From Nautilus pompilius (Eukaryota; Mollusca; Cephalopoda; Nautilida; Nautilidae), in the NCBI GenBank assembly GCA_018389105.1, contig JACATO010001456.1:1-64000 (forward strand): DNA of 64,000 bases, read 5' to 3'. The notes under the pieces are model-generated. The model saw nothing but the letters and a program-made list of their open reading frames with translations, was not told the DNA's origin and did no database searches. Positions 48,881 through 60,659 of this stretch are shown here, one piece after another. The position numbers and the translations under genes are program-made. Numbering within the stretch: the stretch's first letter is position 1; the number at the start of each line of letters is the position of its first letter.

Positions 48881-50036
48881 ACAGGGTGTTTCGAAAGTAA
48901 CAGGCTCAGTAAAGCAAAGCTGTTATGCAAAAGGATTTTTTTTTTTCGGACTTTCTGAGAAAAGCATTTATTATATAAAAATCACATCAGAATTAACAGA
49001 TTTGGTTTTAGTTTTGTAAGTTCTTGAGAATTTGCAGGAAATTTGAAGCAGTGGTTGAAAGTTCGTCCCCATTCCGTTTGTAGGCAAAGTTGGACGCGTC
49101 TACACGTTTTGAAACACTCGCTGAAATTAATCATCCTGGACGCCATGGATGGCCTCTGATCCTTCGGCGCTCCTATTGTACGGGGATTGTTTGCATGGAC
49201 CGAGTTTTTGAGTTTTCCCCACCGATAGAAGTCTGGAGGGGATACGTCGGGAGAACGGGGCGGCCATAAACCATGGGAAATGACGCGATCTTCAAACACT
49301 GCAATGCGCCCTGCGCGAAGTTGCTCCGTTCTGCTGGAACCGTCCATCTCGCTTCTTCTCTTCACTTAGTTTGTTGGAAAAGTGTGGAATATCGTTAATG
49401 TACCGTTCGGAATTTACGGTATTTTCAAAAAATATTGGTCCATCGAAGCGTCTTCTGGAAAGAGCACCAAATACGCCAATTTTTTTGTGGTTTTTAAAAA
49501 AAAATCGCGTGAGGATCGCCTGCGACCGAAATCCCGGTCTTCTGGCTGTTTGTTTAGCCAGACGAGTGGAGCCATGCCTCGTCCGTAAAGAAGGTACAAC
49601 GTGTTCCCCCCTTTTTTCTGTTATAAAACTTCGGAACCATCGGCAGAAGTTCAACCGCTTTTCTGTATCTCAGGGCGCAAGTTCATGAAAAACACGCAAT
49701 TTATAGGGGCCTCTGAATGTAGAGGTTGGGGAGACACCAGCTGACTACGACAAGCGTCTGAGCGATTTTCTTGGGCTTCTCTGCAAACGGTTGCCAAGAT
49801 CCCGCAGTACATCACCAGTCACAACCTTCGGCCCGACCACTCCGAGACTCGTTTCAAACGCCACCAGTCTCCCGACACTCTTCGATTAACGCTTTTACAC
49901 GATTTCGATGAGGCGGCCGCCGCCCTTCGCCAAATTTCTTCCGAAACGCCAAACCCTGCACATCAGCAGCGAACTTCCCATCATATCGAAACGCCTGCTG
50001 CACCAAAAACACTCTTTCTTCCAATGTAAGGGCCAT
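48881..50036 (-). pseudogene. Tc1/mariner-superfamily transposase relic with mutated catalytic Asp
   Basis: The minus-strand reading starts at an ATG at 50036 (MALTLEERVFLVQQAFRY). It passes through a broken middle (49654-49854) that still shows RRLSSQLGVSP-like helix-turn-helix residues in another frame. It continues in 49654-49292 (KKIGVFGALSRRRFDGPIFF) and then in 49350-48982 (LWPPRSPDVSPPDFYRWG). The usual FQQDGAT motif reads FQQNGAT, so a catalytic aspartate is lost. At least two frameshifts are present. The left end TA|CAGGGTGTTTCGAAAGTAAC at 48881 looks like a mariner-type terminal repeat beside a TA target. I could not find its partner beyond 50036, so the right end is truncated or diverged. 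Confidence 0.8.
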
Positions 50037-50349
50037 TCTTTATAGGTTGCTTTAGGAATACTGCTGTAGCAGACGACATTTTAGGTCAGCCTCGCTATCA
50101 GTTCTGACCTTCGAGGCGACGGCATTGTGAATACAACGCACTTCCCAATTATTATCCGGGCTACAAGCGAAAGTAAACATACTAATGTAAATTGGTGGCC
50201 ACAAATCACCGGTAAAATAAATTATTAGTCATTGTCGTGTCGCAACCAATGGCTACAATGGAGATAAGTTCTGTACACTGGAGACAATCCTGGTGAGCGA
50301 GCGTAGTGCGATGGTCATCCGCTAGAGAGCGTTGCGTATCGTGCGCCAA

Positions 50350-50530
50350 AGAAGCCCGGCACTGCCACTTTTATTTTCAGATGTGATACGGAAAAAAAAC
50401 CACTGGACCAACTGCTGATGAAGAAGAGAGGGAAAAATACACCTCCAAGGGAAATATGTCAAACCCGACTGGGATTCTAACCCTGGTAGTTCAGCCGCCC
50501 GATCTTCAGCTATAAGGAGAATATTCCGAT
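50350..50530 (-). repeat. Decayed tRNA-derived SINE
   Basis: The minus strand contains GGGTTAGAATCCC, close to a pol III B box, preceded by GATCGGGCGGCTGAACTACC, where the rest of a tRNA-like head would lie. A body rich in TTTTTCCC and CTCTTC follows. The A box is poorly preserved. Confidence 0.5.
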
Positions 50531-50779
50531 GAAAAAGGTCAAATGTGACGACGAACTTGTGTTTGTACATGCTTGTTTTTTGTACATGTATTGATTATTT
50601 ATCGTAGTCTAATAGTAGATATCACGTCACCGTACGCCCTAATACGATGTTACGTACGAGATTGTATTTGAGGGAAGTTTGTATTTATACAGAAATTTTG
50701 GATGTAGAGAGAGGGAATCACATTATACGTTCAACTGAAAGTTTATAGGTGGTTCTTATTTTGGTGTTCATAGGCGTGT

Positions 50780-51940
50780 GGGTGCTACATTAAAGACCTA
50801 CCCTACCTTTTTACAAATCATTAAATGGATGTTTGTTTCAGGGTTCTGAGTGAAGCATGGATAGAAAATAGAAAAGCTTTTCGTGTCATTTTGCTTCACG
50901 AGCTCAAACCAGGACACAAAGCGATCGAGGCGACTGGTGACGTTAAGCGAGAATGGGGTGAGGACACAGCAAAGGAGCGCACAGTACAGCGATGGTTTGT
51001 ACAGTTTCGATCAGGAGATGTGAGCCTCAGAGATAAGGAAGGTAGCGGACGTCCTTCCAGTTGTGATGGAAGTTACTGTCTGAAAGCCTCAGTTGAAGCT
51101 GATCCAAGAAAAACAGTGCGAAAAATTGCTGGAGAGCTTGACGTAAGCACTGCATCTGTTTCCCGGCATCTTGACACAATCTGCAAGGTGAAAGGGACTG
51201 ACAGGTGGGTGTCTCACGAGTTGAATGAACAACAAAGTCGTTGATTGGAGATCTGCTCTTCACTTGTCATAAGAAACAAACACGACCCATTTCTTGACCG
51301 AATCATTACGTGTGATGAAAGATGGATCCTTTCCGACAATCGCAAAAGATCAGCACAGTGGCTCGACAGAGACAAGGCGCCTAACCACATTCCAAAACCC
51401 AACTTCCACCCAAAGGTCACGGTCACTGTCTGGTGGACTGCAACTGGTGTTATCCACTATAACGTTTTGCAACCCGGCGAAACCATCACAGCTGAAGGGT
51501 ACTGTCGTGAATTAAACGTTGTTCATCAGAAACTCTCCCAACGACAGCCGGCATTGGTGAATCTAAGAGGCCCAGTCCTGCTCCACGACAGTGCTCGTCC
51601 TCATGACTCTTCAGAAACTGAACACTTTGGGGTACGAAGTTCTCCCTCACCCAGCCTTTGTACCAGACCTTTCTCCCACACCTCTTCAAACACCTCGACA
51701 ACTTCCTCCGTATGAAATCATTCTCCAACCAGCAGCAATTGAAACTGCCTTCGAACAGTTTATCGACTCCAGAAATCCAGATGTTTTTCAAAATGGTATA
51801 AATGCGCTTGTAGCTCATTGGCAGAAGTGTATTGATTGTAACGGAACTCACTTTGATTAATAAACTTCACGCTCAGCAGCGATATGAAGTCTCATTGTTG
51901 CGCTAAAAAAAAACCCGACAAAACTTTTGTAAAACCTAAT
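50780..51940 (+). pseudogene. Mariner transposase (DD34D type), inactivated
   Basis: The N-terminal part from 50825 has the paired helix-turn-helix region (ERTVQRWFVQFRSGD, GSGRPSS) and ends in WVSHELNEQQ, a variant of the mariner WVPHEL signature. An in-frame TGA at 51242-51244 replaces what is usually an Arg codon, so a CGA to TGA change is likely. The catalytic part continues in the same frame with ITCDERW (first Asp, codon at 51314) and LLHDSARPH (second Asp, codon at 51587). A frameshift near 51600 moves the rest to another frame with LPHPAFVPDLSP (third Asp; usually YSPDL) and the end HWQKCIDCNG, stopping at 51860. AACTTTTGTAAAACCTAA near 51922-51939 may be the right terminal repeat. 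It resembles the Hsmar1/cecropia branch. Confidence 0.9.
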
Positions 51941-51944
51941 AAAT

Positions 51945-52869
51945 AGAGTACCGTCTTGATCCGTCTGATGTCGGACGCACCTGAAGTGGGCCAGTTTTGA
52001 CGTATTTCACGACCTTTTTATCTGAAAAGCGACGCTGCCCCCTTCCACCAACAACAAAGAGACGCATATCGCGCCTTTCAGAAAACTACAGGAAACCTGC
52101 TGGTGCTACGTGGGGGTGGTGGTGGTGGGAATCGCTAAAATTAGTTCCCGTAGCAGTTGACAGGAACCAGAACACAGGGTTCTTGGTAGTATATCCGGAC
52201 GACGAATCGTACTCGCTGATGGGAGATAATGGAGTCGCTCCACGAAACTTCCGGCTGCCATGTAGCTGAGCTGAGCTGCGAAGCATCAAGTGGGATGTTC
52301 GCACGTTCTTGCAGGCCGGCTGAGCGTGTGTCGGTTCTCCTATCAGACCGCTGGATGCATGGAGAGCTTGCTACATAAGTATATCAGATAACAAAGCTTA
52401 AATATATATGATCTACTAAGAGGCAAACTTTACCCGAACGATATTCTGTAAAAAAAAAAAACTGTTAAAGAAACAAACGAGGGCTTTTCCGAAGAACATT
52501 AATCCCTCGGTTAATGGAGTTTAGAGATTTACAGCTAGGGGCCTGAATTATTGCATCGACTTATGTTTGTAAACAAAATTTCGAGTGCTTCCGTGCCACT
52601 AGGTATCATACATCTTAACGAGGCAGAACCGGGTAAGCAATAATTTGGTCTACCGTCCGCCTTAACGCAATAGTTTCTTACGGAGATGCAAATGTACATT
52701 TACTGAGCTGTGAACTCCATTGAATGCGTTAATGTCGCTTAATCATTGCATTAGTCGCGATATTACCATCATGATCCAAGACAGTCGACGGACAAAGAGT
52801 ACTCACCTGGTGGGCCCCTAGAATCGTTCCATGCTACCCCAGGAACAAACCCACTGAAAATACCTACTA
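51945..52869. other. Unassigned DNA
   Basis: No exon, SINE or transposon is recognisable. A short (GGT)n run lies near 52115. Confidence 0.45.
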
Positions 52870-53018
52870 GATATCTCCAGCGCAGCCGCCTGGTAAAGGA
52901 GAGCGAGAAAAATCTATGTCAGCAACTGACACCGAGCCGAGTAGAAAAGGTCTGACCGGGATTCGAACTCAGGCTTTCTTCGTTAACAGCCCAGTAGTCT
53001 GACCGCAGTCGCGATATG
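52870..53018 (-). repeat. tRNA-derived SINE head
   Basis: The minus strand reads GCGGTCAGACTACTGGGCTG and then GAGTTCGAATCCCGG, a perfect B box at the spacing of a tRNA-like promoter. The A box is partly eroded. The body runs towards 52870 with TTTTTCTCGC-type sequence. It lies directly beside the left end of the Tc1 relic at 53075. Confidence 0.65.
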
Positions 53019-53074
53019 GTTACTCTTAAATAATACCACGAAGAAGGACCATCGAATAACGATATTTATATATA

Positions 53075-54220
53075 TAGTATTGGAAATAATCATAGAAACA
53101 CATGGAAGATATGCATAAATAAACCAAAAACATATACAAACAAAATGAATACATTGTACAGAGTATTAATATTTAATATGTGAGCCCTTTACAAAAGCTT
53201 GACACTCTGTTGTCAATGAACGACTGTGTAATGCTGTTTCAGATATCCTGCAGAATTTTCTGCAATTTATACAAGATGTTTAGTTGCCGTTTTACTTTCT
53301 CGATATCCATAGTCTCAATGATGTTCAGATCAGGACCTTGTCGTAGTCAAAGCATCTTTGTGAGTGTTCCATCAGCCTCCTTAAGTTCCAGATATTTTCT
53401 CACCACATTAGCTGTATGCTTGGGATCAAGCGGTCAATGTCATCTTGGTAAAGAAATCCCGGCCCAATAAAATGTCTTCGTGAAGGAATGGCATCATGGA
53501 CGAAAATCCTTCTCTACCTGTCGGAAATCAGTATCTTCGGTTTTATGCAAATCTGCGACATCTTTAAATGATATGCAACTTCCCACCTGCTTTGATCCAC
53601 CGCCATGCTTCATTGTAACTGTAGAACACTGACTGTTTGCTGTACGTCTCCACGGTTCACCTCCGAACGAACTTCCGTTGATTATTGACAAACACTTCAA
53701 ACTTGAGATTGTCTGTTAAAATCACCTTCTCCAAGATGTGGTCATCCCTCTGTTTCAATTCCACTGCTCATTTCAGTCTTTCCGTCTGGTTACCTCTCCT
53801 CAGCAAAGGGTTTCGGTCAGTTAACATGAGATTATTTTTCGCTGATGTGTACCATTCTGTTCTTTCATGAAGAAAGAAACATTGCAAGATCCCTGCTGAC
53901 ACGTCGTCTATCGCATAGAGATCGTACCTAAACATCACTTTTGGAAAGTTTGAGCTTTCTTACTCGACCGTGTCTGCAGTCAACAGTGCCATTTCGGCGT
54001 ATCAACCTTACAGTCTTTCATACAGCTCCTTCTGAAACATGAAGCGGGGCTGCGATCTGCCGCGTGGAGTAGCCTTCGCTGGTAAAGACTCTGATTTCTA
54101 GGAGTTTGTCATGTGATATTTCCTTTCCAGGAGCTACGGTATTCACCACATACCCCACCATACTACAATGATATCACTGCCTATAGTTTTATAGTCCGTC
54201 TGCAGTTGTGGCATTTCTGA
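53075..54220 (-). pseudogene. Tc1-like transposase relic, same family as the 9-kb copy
   Basis: The minus-strand order is as follows. A leader near 54170 (ACTATAGGCAGTGATA) is shared with the 9-kb copy. APGKEISHDKLLEI follows, then helix-turn-helix residues GYSTRQIAAPLHVS, broken by a stop, then KLKLSKSDV and DRRRVSRDLAMF. Next come WRR and VTMKHGGG near 53600, YQDDID with a frame switch (second catalytic Asp region, near 53440), then GPDLNIIE (third acidic residue, Glu, near 53330). The C-terminal part ends near 53170. Several stops and frameshifts make it inactive. The left end TAGTATTGGAAATAATCATA at 53075 resembles a Tc1 terminal repeat beside TATA. The right partner is diverged. Confidence 0.8.
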
Positions 54221-54229
54221 TTGCGTGCA

Positions 54230-55553
54230 AGACAACCAATCACCGTGTACTATATCAACACGTGACTGTACTACGAAGTATCCACAAAAATGGCAAAGTT
54301 AGCATGGGCCGCCAGACGACTTTGCGTACGGTCTTTAAAATTTTAAAGAAAGGCTGCTATTGTAAAGTCTTGAACAAGATTTTCGGTATGTTTACAGAAT
54401 ATGGATTTGTTATTTTTATTTTAAAATCATTTTCTTAAAAAAAAAATGGTTAAAGTTGTAGAAAAAAACAAAACAAAAAGTCTAAAAGGTTTAGGTCTTA
54501 TTATAGACAGTGACTTAAAGACTTAGACCGAGACTGAATAATTGTGCGGTAAAACCAATACGATATTTGTTAAATCACCGGCTAGCTTTACGGGTATTCG
54601 AAAGTTTAGCGAAACGTCTGATATAATAAGGACTTTGCCTAAGTCTCATCAATCACACCAGTCTCTAGTCGAACACAAGAGAACTCTAGATTTACATAGA
54701 TCCCTTGCAGATTATTTGATCTCGCCTTTATCCAAGTTAAACTGGTCCTTAGGCTGACAGATCGGCTCCACGTTCGAGTGTGCTGCTTTATCAAACGACA
54801 CGTGCACTCGGAAACTTCCGGTAACTTAAGAGGTTTCAAGAAGTAGTACTTCCTCTGGCCAGTTATCTTTGGATATTGAGGGAAAAGTATGGGAACAGAA
54901 TTTAAACAATCAACGTTTGTCTCATTTAATGTATTCGGAGTCGATAGCCTCCATATCTGTCTCACCCCCCCTTCCCACCACCTCATCCGTACAGCGGGGT
55001 CCGACGCGAACAACATGGCCGCTGTTGGTGATTTAGAAACAGTGTTAATAATTAGTTTTGAATACAAAACGCGGCCACAGTACAGTTTCTAAGATTGAAT
55101 TTCCGTCTCTTCGGAGGAAAACAATCGGAGTAATAAAAACTCTGGAACCGTCGGCAAACCTTCCGGGTAAACTCGGCCGAACAGAGTGTTGGAAAAGGTC
55201 GGAGTTCTGACGTCACTGCGGCCACACACACAGCGGAAGGAAGCTAAGTGGGAAAACTATAACTTCAAGATCAGTTTGCTTTATTCCATAACAAAAGTCG
55301 CTAATACATTTTGTAATAATAATCTTTAAAAGTAAATGATTTTTACTCTAGATGTCTTTCTCATTGATTTCCTTGTTTTTCAGCCTCCGTCGCGGATTAA
55401 TAAAACAAATTACGTACGTACCAAATTAGTCTCTGGTTTCTGCAACAACAAAAATGTCCGAGGCGGACGGGAACATCTTGTCCATTCATCTTAAGATGGC
55501 TGGCTTTGAAATCAGAGCATTTTTTTAAAAAAAGGTGTAAATTTTCTATAATG

Positions 55554-55595
<42 letters not shown>

Positions 55596-57250
55596 AAACC
55601 ATCCGTCATGTTAGACTTCTTTTGGAGAATGCGGTTCAGACACGGAGTCCATCTTGTGATAAAGATACGTACGCACAGCTTGAAAAAGAGTTCCCAGATC
55701 TGCTAGGATAATATAGGTAATCTCCGTTAAAAAGAAAGCTTAGAGATAATACTGCCTGACTCGAACTGCAGACGCCTTTTCCATAGAATGATTGAAATCA
55801 AACAACAACAAAATCTGGAGAAGTTTGCTTATAAATAACTCGGTTTGTAGTTGGTACTCGTATAGTATCTTAACCTGGAACCCCGTACCGAGGGTGAGTG
55901 GGTGGGTGGAGAGGGGGTAATATTTTGAAAACTAAGCCAGACATGCACTTTTTGTCGAGAGAAGAAAAAAAAAGCTTTGATATTAATTTCCAAAACTTCC
56001 TGCCCTTCTCCGACTTTCTATATCCATCTCTTTAGAAGACAAGAAGTCTGGTGATATCTAGAATAGCTTTTGGAAACCATGTTTTAGATTTTAACATTTA
56101 AAAAAAAGACTTTTTCATCGAACCCGCTCTACGCTGTCTGTGATTCTGGAAACTTAGATTCGTTATTTTTTCCCCAATTTACTCCTATTTTTCTGGTAAG
56201 TTTGAAAGTCGAGAAAGTACTCCAAGCTGACTGTCTCATCCACGCGGTCTCCGTGACAGTATACTGCGCTACAGACTTCTTAACCCTTTGTAGGCGCACT
56301 ACACCCGTGTTTATGGGGAGTGAAAGTTAATCTTCACAGAGTTGTCGTCTCGTAAACGTACTCGTCAAAGAGTTTTAAAAAAAAATCTTCGCTCAGTTTT
56401 CACGGGGAGAAGGGAGGGGGGGTGATAAATAAGCTCCGTCTATGACCGTATTCGCTTGATGTGTGTCGTCGCGGTGTCTAGTGATTAAGCATCACGAGCG
56501 CGGAAACGAGGCTCTGTGGACGTAGGGAGAAATCAAAATGCCAAAACGAAAACGACATCCGATAGCAGACATATCACGTGACCAGAAATTTCTCTCCTGG
56601 TAAGTTCGCTACAGAATGACCGCCGGCAGTCAGCTGTATCATCTCCCTCTCGAGCTTTGTTATTGAGGGAGAGGCGGCGGCGCGGCTGGAAGCCGGTCGT
56701 AGGGCACCGTGACCTTTGTTACTTGACGAGCACGAGTTACCTCCCCCCTGCCCTCTCACTCCCAACCCCGCTCCGCTCATTGCGCGCAGCGAAGATGATG
56801 ATCACTGGCCAGTGGAAATCCGGAAATTACCAGTCGTCGTGGCGGCAGTGAGTCACATGCGCAGCGAAGCCTCCAGTCGGAGGAAACGTGTCAAGGTCTG
56901 AACTTGTTCACACCGTCGAATCCATCCAACGGCACCCCGTGGGAATGAATGCATCAGGGGGAGGAGAATCAAAGAGGAAATTATATTAGGTTAAGGGCTT
57001 CTCTCATAAGCCTGGATCTCTGGCTGTTTTTTGAACACGTGGCTATTAGACTTGCGAAGGAACCGGCCCATTGCCGTTTTTGGTCAGCCCCGTCTTATCA
57101 GATCGCGGAAACTGACAAACCTTACGCTTTGCCTTGTTTATATAACCTGGATATGTATGTCATTATGCTGCTCTCAAGGAATTATTGTGGCAATTATCTT
57201 CGTATTCATTCTAAAATTATCTTACTGGCTGTAATCATTGCCATCCATCT
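54230..57250. other. Unassigned DNA
   Basis: The longest open frame (54639-55067, minus, 142 codons) has no recognisable family. A (TA)n run lies at 55555-55592 and a TGACGTCA palindrome at 55208. AACATGGCCGC at 55012 matches a YY1-type site and starts a 25-codon frame only. The 56.6-56.9 kb part is CpG-rich, with an NRF1-like ACATGCGCAG near 56857. Confidence 0.4.
55555..55592. repeat. (TA)n microsatellite
   Basis: About 38 bp of uninterrupted TA units, which can form a cruciform. Confidence 0.95.
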
Positions 57251-57254
57251 CGTA

Positions 57255-57325
57255 TTAGTCACTGCTGCAGTCTGGCCGAGGCGGGGATCTAACGCCACTT
57301 CTCGCCCTCCAGACGGCATCGCTAA
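57255..57325 (-). repeat. Possible SINE/tRNA-like B box
   Basis: The minus strand has GGCGTTAGATCCCCG in a pol III B-box-like context downstream of GCCGTCTGGAGGGCGAGAAG. No convincing A box or tail is seen. Confidence 0.25.
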
Positions 57326-57329
57326 TTGA

Positions 57330-58490
57330 CAGAATAAATTAAAGCCGAGATAAGCTAATAAAATCCGCTCCCATCATCCTGAAAATTTTACAAATTTAAA
57401 AGCGGTGATACCGTTCTATTGATTCGGCTTACGTGGTTTTATATACCAGAACCGTGGTAACGTTATGACTTCGACCGGGGAGAGAATCGGACAGACATCC
57501 ACCCGATTGATCCGCAGTCTCACTTTCGACTTTCCGCTAGCTTTAGCTTCCGGAAGAGCAGGACTTCGATAGATGGCAGTCAGACAGCTAAACCCGAAGT
57601 AATCTTAATGAAAAGGAGATCAGGAAGTTTTGTTTGTCTGTTGATAAAGATTCGTTCCATCTGGCGATGTTACGATCTTCAGAGAAAGAGCTTTGGCGAT
57701 TATCAACTACTTGGGAATGTGCGAATCTAATTCTCACGTGGCGGCCGGCTTAACACCTTTTAGCTGGAGCTTAACGTTAAAAAATGAATCTATTTTCTAG
57801 TTAACTGTGTAGCTCTTATAATTAGTCTAACGTTAATAGATTCGCCAGGTTACATTGAAGCAAAGACTACAATAAAACTGTGGACTTCATTCCGCTGTTG
57901 ACGATGCTGAGTCTTGGTTAGTGGTCTGGTTTTCTAAATATATAGGTAAACCCTGACGTCCACGCAGTTTTAGCGTATTACTATTTATAATTTGGTTTTA
58001 AGTGATAACCATGACTAATCATATAAATAGTTAAATATTCTCACATAGATACTCTGAAGACCGCCATCTTGTGTTTCTGAACTCTTTTTAAGTGAAAGTA
58101 GAAAATGAAGTGTGACTCACAACTCGTACGAACGCCGTACGGATCGCCATCATCTTGCAGAGTTATCACACAAGTCCTCCAAATAATAATAATAAAAAAA
58201 ACACTGTGCACAACTGTGACGTACAAGCAAACGTTGTACAGCTGTGTGCACATCTGTCTACTCAAACTTGTTTATAGCCTTCTTAACAGGACCGGAAAGC
58301 TAAGGCGTCATCCTCCATACAGGTCTGAAAAGCGTGGAGGTTAAAGAATTTTAATTTACCTCGAAATTAACAATATAGAAAAGTTGTCTCAAGTGTTTCA
58401 GTTATGGAGTAAATTGAGTATTCTTATTAGGGAACTTTTTCAAAGTTGTTGCTGGGGTATACTGACGTCTTCAAGATGAAAATCTCTGCC
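57330..58490. other. Unassigned AT-rich DNA
   Basis: No gene or element is recognised. A short (AAT)n run lies near 58180. Confidence 0.45.
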
Positions 58491-58496
58491 CCTCGC

Positions 58497-58702
58497 GGGA
58501 CCCGGCACTTCCAACCTCGGCAGGGGGATTCACACAGGATCTCTTTATCTGTAGATGTGGGAGGAAACCAAGACGACCAGCTCGCGAAGAAGAGCAAGAA
58601 GAAACCTTAACAAGGAGACACGCCAAAGCGAGCGGGATTCGACCACAGATTGTCTCAGCCTAGCGGTCCAGTAGGCTAACCACTGTACTATTGCACCGCC
58701 CT
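58497..58702 (-). repeat. tRNA-derived SINE
   Basis: Read on the minus strand from 58701: GGGCGGTGCAATAGTACAG followed by TGGTTAGCC gives an A-box region. GTGGTCGAATCCCGC gives a B box about 35 bp later. A roughly 130-bp body follows with CTTCTTGCTCTTCTTCGCG and GGTTTCCTCCCACATC. Spacing and motif quality support a real pol III-derived SINE. No flanking duplication was found. Confidence 0.75.
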
Positions 58703-60504
58703 TAATATTAAGCATCCGTTCTGGGCCTGATCTTTCTAAAGTAGACAACTCCTAGTGTACCACACATGAATTAGTATATTCACTCACAAAAGTTTAAAAT
58801 GATGCAGGTTTAGCATCCTCTTGTATAGTTTAGGCAAATTGGGTTTGTAAAATAGCGCCGGCTCATTAAGTTTCCAAACTAAAAGAATTAAAGCAGCAGT
58901 TATAGAATAATCGCTGCCGGTTTGATTACAAATTGCGGCAAATCAGATAAAAAACAAAACTAAAAGAGAAAAATCTTGACAATAAAAAAGATGGTGTTTG
59001 CTATTAAAGGCAAATTCGTAAGCGGAGTTCTGTGTGTAGTAGGCCCTTGAATAAATCAAAGTTAATCTGTCTGTCTGTCTGTTTGTTTTGTGGACCCGCT
59101 GTCCTGACGTCGACGTTTTGAGGACATCTCGCGGCCCTGAGATAGAAGAGGGGGGGAGAGCTAGTGGGGAAGGCGCGGGGTAAAAAAGGTCACGTTTATC
59201 GAGCGAGTAGTTATCCAGGTATGGCTGGGGGTTCTTGAGCGGTCGTCAAGGTGCGAGCCGGTCACGGGTTACCTGCGGAGGTGAGGAAAACCCAAGCGGC
59301 CAAGGACCGGCAGCAAGTAAGTAAAACGAGAGTAACAAACAAGACTGCAGCAAAGGTGCGTAATGGCGAGCTGGTTAGAATGCTGCTGTTGTTTTGAAAG
59401 CTACTGGAAAACAACATGTGGAACAGGAAGTCGATATTTCTAAGTATGAAAGAAAAGAAAAAGATATATTATGTTTTGAGATACTGTAGATCTCGGATGA
59501 CCAGCTTATAAAACTCATCTCACTGTAGTACATTCTTACATTATGTACATTGTGCAACAACAAAAAAATGAAGCTTTGTGTTTAACAGTTAGATCGTTAC
59601 CAAAGTTTGGCACCAGATAGTGACATGGAAACTGCCGTTTATTTGCGGTCTAATCTGCTAATAGGTTGGGAAGAAGAAGACTGACCCAGGGAACCTGACT
59701 CTGTATCTTCTTTTTCTCTCTAGTAAAATAAGAAAGCGAAAGTTGTCGAACTGAAGGTTGGATTGAAGCTCCCATATGTGATTAGGGGGGATTTCTGTAT
59801 TAGGAAAAAAAAAAGGATTTAGAAGAAAGGAGAAGCAGAAGACATGTGGTCTCGCTCTCAGAGAAAAGCGGGATTTGGTCATGCTTTGGGTAATCGCTCA
59901 GATTAAAATAGATGGGAAGGAGGCGGTTGAGGAGGGGGGGGGGATATTGAGATATTTAATAGCGTTTCTGCACGACGCTTTCCAGAGACAATTAGCAGCG
60001 GTGTGTAGCTGTAGCCCGAATAGGGCGGTCGGGTCCAGCCGCAGGCTAACAGGCGGAACGAGAAATCTAGCGAAGGGTTGGTTCGAAAGGGACTGCACGT
60101 GCGCGTCGGCGAGAGGGGCCGGTTAACTTTTGTTCTCACCAACCCACGAAATCGCACATCACGCGCCTTTGGCTACATCGTTTAAGGGATTCGACAGCAA
60201 AGGCACTATGATGAAACGACGAGGTAATTACTGGAGAAGCGAGACTTAAGCATCTCCTTAAGAAACAAAAAAAGGGGCAGGCATTGATTAGCATCTTTCG
60301 ACCAGGACTATGGAAATTACAAATAAGTGACTTTATTTAGCATCTCATTGATTGCTAACCATCAAATCACCAACAGGGTCCTTAATATCAACCCCTTAAT
60401 TCACTCCTATTGGGTATCCATCCGTTCTTTTGCACCCCCCTTTTTTATTCAGCAGGGACGCCTACCAAAGTGGACGACAGTAAGATTCTGGTAAACGCCA
60501 GACC
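58703..60504. other. Unassigned DNA
   Basis: No exon recognised. A short (CTGT)n run lies near 59070 and a G run at 59932. The two-strand open frames at 59875-60157 come from locally GC-rich sequence. Confidence 0.45.
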
Positions 60505-60658
60505 ACCGATCAATTCTGGAATCGATTACGAAACCGATCAGTTCTGGAATCGATTACGACACCGATCAATTCTGGAATCGATTACGACACCGATCAATTC
60601 TGGAATCGATTACGACACCGATCAATTCTGGAATCGATTACGACACTGATCAGCTCTG
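60505..60658. repeat. 28-bp minisatellite, about 5.4 copies
   Basis: Units start at 60505, 60533, 60561, 60589 and 60617, each ACCGATCAATTCTGGAATCG plus 8 bp, with a diverged partial copy from 60645. The period is not a multiple of three. Each unit contains two palindrome-like cores, TGATCGG/CCGATCA and AATCGATT. Confidence 0.95.
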
Positions 60659-60659
60659 A

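Noticed and set aside
54639-55067. 142-codon minus-strand frame
   Set aside because: It is the longest frame outside simple repeats but has no family resemblance, no clear start context and no splice support.
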